Origin: an uncultured Oscillospiraceae bacterium
Lineage (GTDB): Bacteria > Bacillota > Clostridia > Oscillospirales > Oscillospiraceae
Direction of reading: 5' to 3'
DNA length: 32,137 nt
Assembly (NCBI GenBank): GCA_947589225.1
Contig: CANQBC010000025.1
Coordinates: forward strand, 1 to 32,137
Of the stretch, positions 1 through 7,654 are shown piece after piece; positions within the stretch are counted from its first letter, which is position 1; each line of letters opens with the position of its first letter. The notes beneath the pieces were generated by a model. That model worked only from the letters and a program-made list of their open reading frames with translations. It searched no databases and was not told the origin of the DNA. The translations under genes and the position numbers were made by a program.

Positions 1-85
1 CGATTATCTCACCACGGGGATCTATCCTTCTTTTTGATGGGTCAACTTATTTTGTACTTGACTTGGGGAGCAGTTTATTCGTCCA

Positions 86-375
86 GTGGGTCAACTTGTG
101 GGTCAGCCCGCTTTTCGAGCGGAAAGCGGCCTGGGCAATTCGGATAACTCTCCGAAAGATGAGCAAGAAAGGCGATTCGAGGGTTACATAGTAACTCCGA
201 ACATCAAAAAAGTCAAGTCGTCAAAAAGTTGGACGTTATAAGCAAAAAGAGCCTTTTCCCTCTACCATACCATCAAGCAAGGCCGCACTCATGACCCTCA
301 AATTTCGTAGTGGACCCTCTGCAATTTTCGGGAGAGGAATTGTATGAACAACGCGAAGACAACAAGTATAAAATC
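86..375 (+). repeat. Cassette repeat, copy A (left edge, no DUF6809 gene)
   Basis: This stretch aligns by eye, with scattered substitutions, to 29390-29680. Shared blocks include GTGGGTCA repeated twice, ATTCGGATAA (138-147), TTCGAGGGTTACATAGTAAC, TAAGCAAAAAGAGCC and the GGGAGRGGAAT...AACAA...TATAAA block. The first part is open in one frame and ends at the TAA near 239-241; the residues VGQ..VGQP.FRAESG and RRFEGYIVT are shared with the same frame of copy C, so both appear to carry the 3' end of a common coding sequence. Similarity stops near 375, and the DUF6809 gene that follows copies B and C is missing here. The family is not one I can name. Confidence 0.7.
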
Positions 376-1230
376 TCTTGCGCCGCTTATGTTGTAGGCT
401 TGGTGAAAGTCGCCGTGATGTCTATCCGGGTCCCCGCGGTTGGGGAAAACTTGAAAAGCGCTCGGTGATTGTAAGCTTCGGCCCGGCGGAGGATGTTCGC
501 GGGGCTGGTGCTGGCAATGGGCGGAAACGTGGAGGGTTCTGGAAAATCGGGGCGCTGGACCCTGAGGCCAACGTGCAGTTCGGTGAAAGCATTGTCGGTG
601 ATTAAAACCGAGACGAGGCATGTCACGGGAGTCATCGTCAACGGCGCGGAGGCGCTTAAGGGTAACGACCTCTCCTGTCCAGCAGGCACAGTACCCGAGA
701 CACTTTCGCGTATCTTCACGTCCTCGGCGTGCCCATGAAGCCCGAGCCCTTCGCTATGGGAGCGCGGATTGAGCATAAGCAGGCGAATTTGGACAGATGA
801 CCAGTACGGTTTCTTCGCGAGCCACCGGGCCCTGGGCGCGGCAGGGACAGCGCCAACTCTGCGCTTTTAGTAGGGCTGACACGTCGAACTTCCCCTGCCC
901 CGGCGTACTGGACGGCGTGGAGTGGCAGTGGACGCGAAGGGCGTTCGAGGCCGTCAGCTCCGACTACACCGTCCCGGCGGCCGTAGGAGATTTTCTGAAC
1001 ACGCCCGCCGCGCTCTCGTTGGGACCTACGTTTAGGCCGGGGATCAGGTTCATAGACCTTCACCAAATCCTACCCGAGTAGATTGCCGCAGCCTTCGCCC
1101 GGGTTCTGCAGGAGCCCGGGCGGAAATTGTTCCTCTTCAGGGACCTCGGCACAATCCTGACTGCCCCCAAGATCCGCTCCTCCTTTATCATAAGCCATTA
1201 TACTATGACTCCGGCAGTTGGAGCTGGGTG
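376..1230. other. About 850 bp with no supportable gene
   Basis: Short open frames occur on both strands, but none has a convincing ribosome site, a recognisable domain or composition like the neighbouring genes. Frames on opposite strands overlap almost completely, as expected for random GC-rich open frames. The stretch lies between the cassette repeat and the end of the leftward secretion operon and may be decayed coding DNA, but I could not identify an ancestor. Confidence 0.5.
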
Positions 1231-1232
1231 CA

Positions 1233-1350
1233 GGGCAAAACAGCAAGAAAATGTCACGGAAAAAGCCCACAGGCCTTTCCGTGACATTTTTCTCACATTT
1301 CCCCCCCCCTGTCGGCAAAGGACAACGGCTTTTGCCGGCATTCTGAGTAA
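1233..1350. repeat. Partial palindromic element related to 6321-6444
   Basis: The order of blocks matches the right half of the element at 6199-6444: GGCAAAACAGCA, then a long stem-loop with a GAAAATG/CATTTTC base, then a C-run with TGTCGG and a second short hairpin ending near ATTCTGAG. The primary sequence inside the stems differs while the pairing is kept. This suggests a family defined by structure. It lies directly downstream of the last gene of the leftward cluster. Confidence 0.55.
1248..1290 (-). terminator. Terminator-like hairpin ending the leftward cluster
   Basis: AAAATGTCACGGAAA (1248-1262) pairs perfectly over 15 bp with TTTCCGTGACATTTT (1276-1290), and the loop can pair further through GCC/GGC. 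The position, about 65 bp past the last stop codon of the minus-strand operon and with T-rich sequence on both sides, fits an intrinsic and possibly bidirectional terminator. Confidence 0.65.
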
Positions 1351-1354
1351 AGCT

Positions 1355-2680
1355 TTACTTTATCGGTGTGACTGAACAATCAGGGGCGTAGAGGGCGGAG
1401 GTGGAGTCGGCATAGTAGATGACGGCTCCAGCGGAGGTTTGGGAGAGGGAAACGGCCTGGCTTGCCAGGGTCGTGACGTTTCCGTCGGAAAGGCAGTGTA
1501 TGATCCCGCCGGGGTCGAGAAGGAGGAGTTGGCTACCGACCGCAGCGATGTCAGTCACAGTGAAGGCGACCATTGGGCTCGAGCCGCTCCACTCCCAGTC
1601 TGATGGGACGGACGGAATACCGTATTCGCCGCGTAGAGTATTATCTGCGGCGATCCAAACAAGGCTGCCGCTGTCATTCAGGGAAAAACACTTCACATTG
1701 GTGGCCGTACGCGAAAAGTGGAGCGGATCGGAAGCGTAGCTTGTGTAGAGGGTCCCGTCCGCCGTCAACACGGCCATACGGGTCGGGCTTGAGTCAATGG
1801 TGCAGACGGTGCCGAAGGAAGTCACCTGGGTGGGCTCCACGATCCCGCCCTGCCCGGCGTACCACAGCGTACCGTCAGACTTCAATATGTAGAGCGTTCC
1901 CGTGGTGCCGGCGGCGGCAACTACGCCATCGGTGATCTTCGTCCACCCGGAAACAGGGGTCGTGGACATGTGGTTGATACCTTGCTGGCCCCAACGGTTT
2001 TCACCTGCGCCCCAAAGGGCACCGGCGGTGTCGAGCACAAAGCTGGTCCGGCCCGCGCAGTAGACTCTTGCGGGGACGCTTGGAAATCCGGCGTCGGCAA
2101 GCATGTCGGTGGCGTCGTTCCCGCCGAGGCCGATGTCCGTTCCCAACTGACCCAAGGTGTTGCGCCCGCACGACAGGACCTTGCCGTCCACAATGGCCAG
2201 CGTCTGGTCGGTACCCACGGCGTAGGCGTGGGCCTCGTTCATGACCAAACCCATGAGCTTATCCCGCAGCGCGTAGTCCTCCTCCTTATCGGTCTTGGAC
2301 ACCAGCAACTGGGCGGCAATCAATGCACCGGCCGGATCGGTTTTCTGGCGGCTCTCAGCCAGAAATCTGTAAGCCTCCTCGTCGCCGGAGTCGAGAAGGG
2401 GCTTTAGTATCTCGTCCACGGCCCCCTCTGCGTCGGAATCTATATACGCCTGCGCGAGGCCCAGGCGAGCGTCGCGTGAGGTGGGATCCAACGACAGGCT
2501 TCGCAGGAACTCCGTGGTGGCGGCGGCAAAGTTTCCGTCCTCAAGATGCTTGCGGCCCAGATCCGTGTGATTTTTGGCGGTGTCAAGGGCCAACCTGCTG
2601 GCCACGGCGGTAGAGATGAGTATCACGGCGACCAGGACAAGAGGAATGATGATCGGCAGCTTTTTGACCTTCAGCTTCAT
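1355..2680 (-). CDS. Membrane-anchored RCC1-repeat protein with TPR-like region
   Basis: 441 aa. The ATG at 2680 is chosen because AAGGAGGT lies just upstream and the ATG overlaps the stop of the preceding gene as ATGA; a longer reading frame has no better site. Residues 8-28 form one transmembrane segment. Residues 35-140 are helical with TPR-like spacing (HLEDGNFAAATTEFLRSLSL). From about 150 on, the protein carries RCC1/BNR-type propeller repeats, for example CGRNTLGQLG (171-180) and GAGENRWGQQG (224-234). After a short cytoplasmic N-terminus the bulk is probably outside the membrane. RCC1 propellers are protein-binding platforms, and the binding partner here is unknown. It is the last gene of the kinase operon, translationally coupled to the VWA gene, which suggests they act together. 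Confidence 0.75.
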   Translation of the reverse strand: MKLKVKKLPIIIPLVLVAVILISTAVASRLALDTAKNHTDLGRKHLEDGNFAAATTEFLRSLSLDPTSRDARLGLAQAYIDSDAEGAVDEILKPLLDSGDEEAYRFLAESRQKTDPAGALIAAQLLVSKTDKEEDYALRDKLMGLVMNEAHAYAVGTDQTLAIVDGKVLSCGRNTLGQLGTDIGLGGNDATDMLADAGFPSVPARVYCAGRTSFVLDTAGALWGAGENRWGQQGINHMSTTPVSGWTKITDGVVAAAGTTGTLYILKSDGTLWYAGQGGIVEPTQVTSFGTVCTIDSSPTRMAVLTADGTLYTSYASDPLHFSRTATNVKCFSLNDSGSLVWIAADNTLRGEYGIPSVPSDWEWSGSSPMVAFTVTDIAAVGSQLLLLDPGGIIHCLSDGNVTTLASQAVSLSQTSAGAVIYYADSTSALYAPDCSVTPIK

Positions 2681-5439
2681 CTTTCTACCTCCTTCACGGG
2701 TACGAGCACGCATCCGGACTCATCGTATCGCAGTATGGCGGCGCCGTTCAGCACTGTACTGCTGATGTATCCGTTGTAGGCGCTGTCGCTACTGTTGAGT
2801 GAAACGATCCCATTCAACCAGACAACGGCGCTGGTGTCTAAGGAGATAGGATTTTGGACCTCCGTGGGCGGGATAAAGCCGTCGGCGACCAAGATCCCGA
2901 CTGCCTCCATGGACAGGGTTTGTCCGTTTGCCGGTGCAGCCTCGGAGAGTTCGGAGTTGATAAGCACCAAACAGTCAGTCCCCGCGAGGAGGGCCCTTGA
3001 GCAGCGGATGGAGAGGCCGCAGTATTGGTAATTGCGCGAAGTATACTCGGCGCCCACCGCCAACATGTTGGAGAAGGCGCACACGGTCCCGTTGCCAGTT
3101 TCCAGAATCAGGTCATAAAGTCCGTTGGCGATGGACGCCGGGACCGCGAGGTTGATGTAATCATAGGACTGGTTGGTGATCTGGCAATCAATTCCGCCGC
3201 AGCTTGCCTTTACCGCCAAGTCCAGGCCGGTTCCGTGGAAAGAGATGTCCACAGTGGCCGCAGGATCGCGGGAGAACTGGCGATCCAAATTTTCTCTGAT
3301 CAAGAATGTGGGCACACTTGTGACGGAGATGACCGAGGGCGTGACGGTAAGGGCATTTTCGCCGATGACATACTCGCGTCTGACGCTGCTCCCGCCGCCG
3401 TCGGTGATATAGAAATACCGCTGGGACTCGGTGGGGTTTTCCACGGTGTACGTCACGGTGACAGTGTTCCCGATGAGGCTCTGAAGACTGCTGTACACGT
3501 TGATAAGCTCGTCGGAGGAATCTGCCCGGATGTACTGGCCTCCTGTCATGTCGGCGATGGTCTGGAGAACGTCATCCTGGACGCCGCCAAAGCCGACAGC
3601 GAAGATGGTTATCCCCGCGTCCGCCGCCTGCTGGACCACGGAGGTATCCAGACTGCTCTGACCGTCGGTCATCATGATCATGACCTTGGTGCCATTGGCG
3701 CGGGAAAGGACCTCGATACCCTCGCGTATGCCGGCGGTGATATCCGTGCCTCCGCCTCCATAAAGGGAGTTGACGCCGTTTTTGACCTCGGAGACACCGG
3801 TCGTCAGGCCAACAACGGTGGAGGCATCGCTTTCAAACTGAACAAGGGCCAGCTCGGCGCTCTGATCCATCAGGTCGAGAAATCTGATCACGGCGGCCTT
3901 CGCGTCCAGGATGGGCTGGCCGTCCATGCTTCCGCTGGTGTCCACCACGAAGCAGACGCTGTTGAAGGACTGCTCCTCGGTATCATATGTGATCTGATAA
4001 GTATCTATACTGGTGTGTGTGTCGTTGACGACAGTGAGCTTCCCCTTTGCCAGTTCCTCGATGGTCTCCTCCTGACCGCCGAGGCGGACGCTTATAGTGG
4101 GATACCGAGAGGTGTCAAGGCCAACGATATAAAGCTCCGAGCCGTAGACTTTCTGGTCTGAGATGATGGCCCGGGCGAAATCAGACACGAGCGGTGTCAG
4201 GCTCATGTTGACCAGCGTGGGATCCGCGCTGCCAAGCAGGATCTGGAGCTGCTCACGGAACTCCGGCGTATCGACGCCGGGCTCCCCGAGGGTGCCGTAT
4301 ACATTGTCCAAAAGCTTCAGCGCGTTGACCAACGGCTGATTGGTTGAGAGCATTGATTGGAGCGAGCCGGATGCCTTCCTGAGAATGGAGATGGCCTCAT
4401 CCTTTTCCCCCATGGCAAAACGTATCTTGGCACGGACCACCTGGGCCTCCAGAGAGTGGATATCCGCGATGGAGCTGAGGGCGCGGACCAGGAAGATGTT
4501 TTCCGCCGACAGCTTCATCGCCTGGTACTGCTCGGTAAGCTCGTCGATCCTGGCGCTCAGTTCGGCCTTCTCATCCTCGCCGGCAATGGCCATCTCCTGA
4601 TTGGCCAGCTGTATGTCGTCGGCCAGCAGGTCGCACTGGAGCAAGAGCTTGTCGTGTTCCTCCTGCCAGGTGTCCTTCTCCTCCTCTTCGTCCTCTTCGG
4701 CAAAGTCCTCGGGGTCGCGGAAGACGGAGGTAGTGAGGCTGAAGCCGTTATACTTGGCCTCGGCAATCACCTGAGCCAGAAGGAGCCGGTTGCGCGCCGA
4801 GGCGCTGTTCTGGACGAGGGCCGTGGCGTTATCAATTGCGGCATACCAGTTCCTGCTGCCCACGGCCCGATTCACGAGAAGGTAGAGATTGTCCTCCATG
4901 TCCTCCGCCCATTCTCCCATATCCATAGCGAAGGCGGTATCGAGTCGCTCCTTTTCCTTGTCTGATAAGGGCAGCTGTTTTTCCAGGGAGGAGACGACGG
5001 CAGACAACCCGCCGCCGGTCTGCTGCCAAGTTTTCAGTCGCGAGATGCCAGCGCGCTGCTCGTCACTGCCGTCGGAGATGGACTCCAGTACACCGAGACG
5101 GAGTTTGGCAACGGTGTCGTTGCCGCGCATCTGCTCCAGAAGGGTCTGGGCCGCAGTCAGATGATATCCGCCGTTGTCAGTGACGCGCTTGAGATAGAGC
5201 GCCGCCGGATCGGTGTCATTCCGCTCCAGATACTGAAGGGCCGTGTAGATATAACCGTATTCCCGGTTTTTGGTTTCCAGCGTGTTTTTGAGGCCGATCC
5301 CGCCCGCCCCGCCGATGATCAGGGAACAGGCGATCAGCGAAACACCCCAGGAGATTGAGAGTTTCTTCTTTGCCGTCAGGAGCGTGAACACAGCCAGCGC
5401 GATAATCCCAGCGATCAGCAAAATAATCGATATTACCAT
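2677..5439 (-). CDS. Large membrane VWA-domain protein
   Basis: 920 aa, ATG preceded by AAGGAGG. Two hydrophobic segments lie at residues 3-22 and 31-49. A long helical region follows, including an acidic coiled-coil-like stretch around residues 235-320 (EEDEEEEKDTWQEE). The von Willebrand A domain spans about 493-665 and has a complete MIDAS: DTSGS at 500-504, GGGGTD further on, and TDG with Asp592. The rest, to residue 920, is beta-rich and unassigned. VWA domains bind protein ligands through a divalent metal, so this is probably a scaffold or receptor subunit of the secretion machinery. It overlaps the RCC1 gene downstream by 4 bp and follows the zinc-ribbon gene by 12 bp. It is a second VWA protein in the cluster besides the one at 14641-16155, with no FHA domain. 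Confidence 0.85.
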   Translation of the reverse strand: MVISIILLIAGIIALAVFTLLTAKKKLSISWGVSLIACSLIIGGAGGIGLKNTLETKNREYGYIYTALQYLERNDTDPAALYLKRVTDNGGYHLTAAQTLLEQMRGNDTVAKLRLGVLESISDGSDEQRAGISRLKTWQQTGGGLSAVVSSLEKQLPLSDKEKERLDTAFAMDMGEWAEDMEDNLYLLVNRAVGSRNWYAAIDNATALVQNSASARNRLLLAQVIAEAKYNGFSLTTSVFRDPEDFAEEDEEEEKDTWQEEHDKLLLQCDLLADDIQLANQEMAIAGEDEKAELSARIDELTEQYQAMKLSAENIFLVRALSSIADIHSLEAQVVRAKIRFAMGEKDEAISILRKASGSLQSMLSTNQPLVNALKLLDNVYGTLGEPGVDTPEFREQLQILLGSADPTLVNMSLTPLVSDFARAIISDQKVYGSELYIVGLDTSRYPTISVRLGGQEETIEELAKGKLTVVNDTHTSIDTYQITYDTEEQSFNSVCFVVDTSGSMDGQPILDAKAAVIRFLDLMDQSAELALVQFESDASTVVGLTTGVSEVKNGVNSLYGGGGTDITAGIREGIEVLSRANGTKVMIMMTDGQSSLDTSVVQQAADAGITIFAVGFGGVQDDVLQTIADMTGGQYIRADSSDELINVYSSLQSLIGNTVTVTYTVENPTESQRYFYITDGGGSSVRREYVIGENALTVTPSVISVTSVPTFLIRENLDRQFSRDPAATVDISFHGTGLDLAVKASCGGIDCQITNQSYDYINLAVPASIANGLYDLILETGNGTVCAFSNMLAVGAEYTSRNYQYCGLSIRCSRALLAGTDCLVLINSELSEAAPANGQTLSMEAVGILVADGFIPPTEVQNPISLDTSAVVWLNGIVSLNSSDSAYNGYISSTVLNGAAILRYDESGCVLVPVKEVER

Positions 5440-5451
5440 GTTCGAACCTCC

Positions 5452-6183
5452 TTAAACCTCCACTTTTTTCCCGCACTGGGGGCAGAATTTCTTGCCGGTG
5501 ACTTCGGTGCCGCACATAGAGCAGAACATCCGGCCACCGGAGCGGACCGGGGCGGGAGGCGCCTCCTTCTCCACAGGTGTGCTATCCCGGACCGGCACGG
5601 CAGGGACAGCGTTTGGCATCACGGGGCCGTTTACGGGCTGTGCCGACATTGCCGCCGGGGGGGCGGGCGGCTCATTTGAATGTCCATCCACAAGCTCGGT
5701 GGCCGCATCAGAGGAATCGTTTAAAAGCTCTGTCGGCGCCTCAGCGCTTGTCTCCACCGTGCCGAACACCCCGGAGGTCACGTCGCCGGTATCCTCGGCG
5801 ATGCGCTCGGTCTTTTCCGGGTCCGCAACAGGGCCCCGCGGCTTGATGAGCGTGCCGGTCTTTTCGGCACTCTTTTCATGATTACTCTTCCTTAGCTTGA
5901 CGGACATGCCGGTCTCGCTCGGCGTTTTGGCGCCGACGTGGGGAACCGCGCCGGCGCTCTTGACACGGCTCAGCCGACGGAGCCCCGCAATAATAGCGGG
6001 GAGCCACAGAACCAAGGCCGCAAGGGCGGCGATCTGCCAGGCGATTACTAAAAAAGACCCCGCATTCGTGGAGATGACATAGATGTCAATACCTCGGGTA
6101 TATACGTAGGAGGCGACGGAAAAGACCGTTGCCAGGGTGGCGAGGGCCATGTCCACACAGAGCAGTTTTCGTTTCATCCTCAT
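5452..6183 (-). CDS. Two-TM protein with C-terminal zinc ribbon
   Basis: About 243 aa. The ATG at 6183 follows AAGAGGTGATA; a GTG at 6189 and an ATG at 6177 are alternatives. Two transmembrane segments fall near residues 6-28 and 38-64. A Pro/Ala/Glu/Thr-rich, probably disordered middle follows. The last 25 residues are a zinc ribbon with CSMC and CPQC pairs. Such short zinc ribbons are common protein-protein modules in Firmicute membrane proteins. A second zinc-ribbon protein is encoded just upstream (6449-6904), but the 246-bp palindromic element separates the two genes. The disordered linker with many Thr/Ser could be a substrate for the operon's kinase; that is inference only. Confidence 0.7.
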   Translation of the reverse strand: MRMKRKLLCVDMALATLATVFSVASYVYTRGIDIYVISTNAGSFLVIAWQIAALAALVLWLPAIIAGLRRLSRVKSAGAVPHVGAKTPSETGMSVKLRKSNHEKSAEKTGTLIKPRGPVADPEKTERIAEDTGDVTSGVFGTVETSAEAPTELLNDSSDAATELVDGHSNEPPAPPAAMSAQPVNGPVMPNAVPAVPVRDSTPVEKEAPPAPVRSGGRMFCSMCGTEVTGKKFCPQCGKKVEV

Positions 6184-6198
6184 TATCACCTCTTGAAA

Positions 6199-6444
6199 AA
6201 GCCGGCATTTATGCCGGCTTCAGCTTGTCAAAAAACTACAGAATATTTTTTGCAAGGACATGCGCCTTGCAAAAAATCCCTTTTGTTTTGCAAGTGTGCG
6301 GCCCTGTGGGCCGTGCGCGCGGCAAAACAGCAGGGAAAATGGAGCAAAATTCACATTTTGGACCATTTTCCCGCACGTCCCCCTTGTCGGGAAAAGGCCG
6401 TCAGGCCTTTTTCGACAGTCTGAAGCCGGCATTTATGCCGGCTT
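6199..6444. mobile_element. 246-bp MITE-like palindromic element
   Basis: An identical 22-nt hairpin, AAGCCGGCAT-TT-ATGCCGGCTT, stands at each end (6199-6220 and 6423-6444). The sequence just inside continues the inverted match: CAGCTTGTCAAAAA on the left against the complement CAGACTGTCGAAAAA on the right, giving imperfect terminal inverted repeats of about 37 nt. Internal stem-loops are ATTTTTTGCAAGG/CCTTGCAAAAAAT (6246-6278, 13 bp perfect), GGGAAAATGG..CAAAAT/ATTTTG..CCATTTTCCC (6333-6372) and AAAAGGCC/GGCCTTTT near 6392-6411. No coding frame is supported. It sits between two genes of one operon and may terminate, attenuate or process the transcript. Transposition is inferred from the ends; no target duplication was established. 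Confidence 0.65.
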
Positions 6445-6448
6445 TTGG

Positions 6449-6904
6449 TTACTCGGAGAGCTTTGCGCCGCACTCGGTACAGAATTTGGAACCGGCCTCA
6501 AGCTTTGCGCCACACTGGGGACATGTGGGTGTGGCACTGGCGACGGAATCCTCCAGCACTGCCCGGCTCATCGGCGCACCGCACTTGTCACAGAATTTGC
6601 TGGTTCGGGACACCTCCGCGCCGCAACTTGCGCAAATATTTATGTTGCGGATGTTCTGGATAGTTTCCTTGTTCCGCTCGACGGTAGCCAAGCACTTGAG
6701 TATCTGCGCGGTCAGCTCCGCCGCTTGCTCGTTGTCGGTGAGGAGCCCTTGCTCCACTACCATCATGCCCAGCTTGGCCGCCAGCTCCCTTGCCTTCTGC
6801 TCGTTGTTGCTGATGTCCATGTTGAGCCTGGTGATTTCCGCCATCTCGCGGCTTTTGGACACGGCGGACTTTGTCATTTGATTGATCTTATCGCCCCAAC
6901 CCAT
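6449..6904 (-). CDS. Coiled-coil protein with two zinc ribbons
   Basis: 151 aa, ATG with AAAGGAGAG eight bases upstream. Residues 5-85 are charged and helical, without a membrane segment, and probably form a coiled coil. Two short zinc ribbons follow: CASC/CDKC (about 91-109) and CPQC/CTEC (about 128-147). It is likely a soluble cytoplasmic adaptor. It lies in the kinase operon, just upstream of the palindromic element and the membrane zinc-ribbon gene. No enzymatic motif is visible. Confidence 0.75.
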   Translation of the reverse strand: MGWGDKINQMTKSAVSKSREMAEITRLNMDISNNEQKARELAAKLGMMVVEQGLLTDNEQAAELTAQILKCLATVERNKETIQNIRNINICASCGAEVSRTSKFCDKCGAPMSRAVLEDSVASATPTCPQCGAKLEAGSKFCTECGAKLSE

Positions 6905-6935
6905 AATTTATCTCTCCTTTCAAAAATTTGCCGCG

Positions 6936-7313
6936 TCAATTAAACGACACAGATTTTTTGTAGGCCAGAAACGCCAGAAAGCCGTACACAAGAAGGTGTA
7001 CGAGCGTGCCGTAGGGCATGAACTTGTATTTGATGATGTCGATCAGCAGGACGATCAGATACGAAAGGGCATAGACGCCAAGGCCGATGCCAGCCATGCG
7101 AAAGTTGCACTGGGCCAGCGTCAGGAAAAGCGCCAGGAAGAAGACAAAGAAAATGAGGGCGTTGACAAAACTTCCGAGACTCACAAATATGCCCAAGATA
7201 TCCAGCATAGCGGCCACAAACATGATGGGCATGCTCAGGGGCAGGAGTATCCTGAAGACAGGATGCTGTTGGAAGTAGGCCAGGGCCGATTGACAAACTT
7301 GTTCAAACTTCAT
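6936..7313 (-). CDS. Small four-TM membrane protein, unknown
   Basis: 125 aa, ATG preceded by GGAGGAATCAAT. Four hydrophobic stretches are visible, near residues 20-42, 46-68, 72-93 and 97-118, separated by short loops. No conserved catalytic or transport motif is recognised. The gene follows a 174-bp spacer with inverted repeats and precedes the zinc-ribbon gene by 31 bp. It is probably an accessory membrane component of this locus. Confidence 0.65.
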   Translation of the reverse strand: MKFEQVCQSALAYFQQHPVFRILLPLSMPIMFVAAMLDILGIFVSLGSFVNALIFFVFFLALFLTLAQCNFRMAGIGLGVYALSYLIVLLIDIIKYKFMPYGTLVHLLVYGFLAFLAYKKSVSFN

Positions 7314-7334
7314 ATTGATTCCTCCGTTTAGTTT

Positions 7335-7456
7335 TTTAATGCGGCATTAAATATTGCCACATTAGTAATCTGTTTTAACGCCGTTTCGCTCTCCGCTGCG
7401 CGGCAACCGTAAAACATGGCAAAGTTACTCCGTCAGTTAGTTAACTTCCGGAGTAA
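7335..7456 (-). promoter_or_regulatory. Inverted repeats in the leader of the 4-TM gene
   Basis: The spacer between the 46-aa gene and the 4-TM gene holds two clear dyads. TTTAATG-CGG-CATTAAA (7335-7351) lies about 20 bp upstream of the ribosome site. TTACTCCG and CGGAGTAA (7425-7456) enclose a 16-nt centre containing GTTAAC. They could be operator sites or RNA structures tuning expression inside the operon. No good promoter hexamers were found. Confidence 0.4.
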
Positions 7457-7487
7457 TATTTTTTTGGACCGCAAAAAACCATTGACG

Positions 7488-7628
7488 TTATTTTTCGTAA
7501 TCCCGATAGATCTCGTCCGAAAGGCGCTTTCCCTTTTTACGCAGAATCACGGTACACACGGGGATGAGGATAAGGGATATGACCGCGCCGGCCATGCCGC
7601 CGAGGATGAGGATATCGCCGATTGCCAT
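7488..7628 (-). CDS. 46-aa single-pass membrane peptide
   Basis: 46 aa, ATG at 7628 with GGAGGTGAG placed seven or eight bases upstream, one of the best ribosome sites in the window. The sequence begins MAIGDILILGGMAG and has one hydrophobic segment (about residues 5-29), followed by a positively charged tail (RKKGKRLSDEIYRDYEK), so the C-terminus should be cytoplasmic. It begins 27 bp after the kinase stop codon, on the same strand. I do not know a family. The tight spacing suggests a partner or regulator of the kinase, but that is inference. Confidence 0.65.
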   Translation of the reverse strand: MAIGDILILGGMAGAVISLILIPVCTVILRKKGKRLSDEIYRDYEK

Positions 7629-7654
7629 GGGGCTCACCTCCAAAGGTCATTTTT

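Noticed and set aside
376-1230. Several open frames of 60-120 codons on both strands left of the secretion cluster
   Set aside because: No ribosome sites, no recognisable domains, and opposite-strand frames overlap fully; typical of GC-rich non-coding or decayed DNA.
3025-4161. A plus-strand open frame of 378 codons opposite the large VWA gene
   Set aside because: It lies entirely antisense to a gene with clear domain structure; its composition is that of a mirrored frame with no domain or ribosome site.
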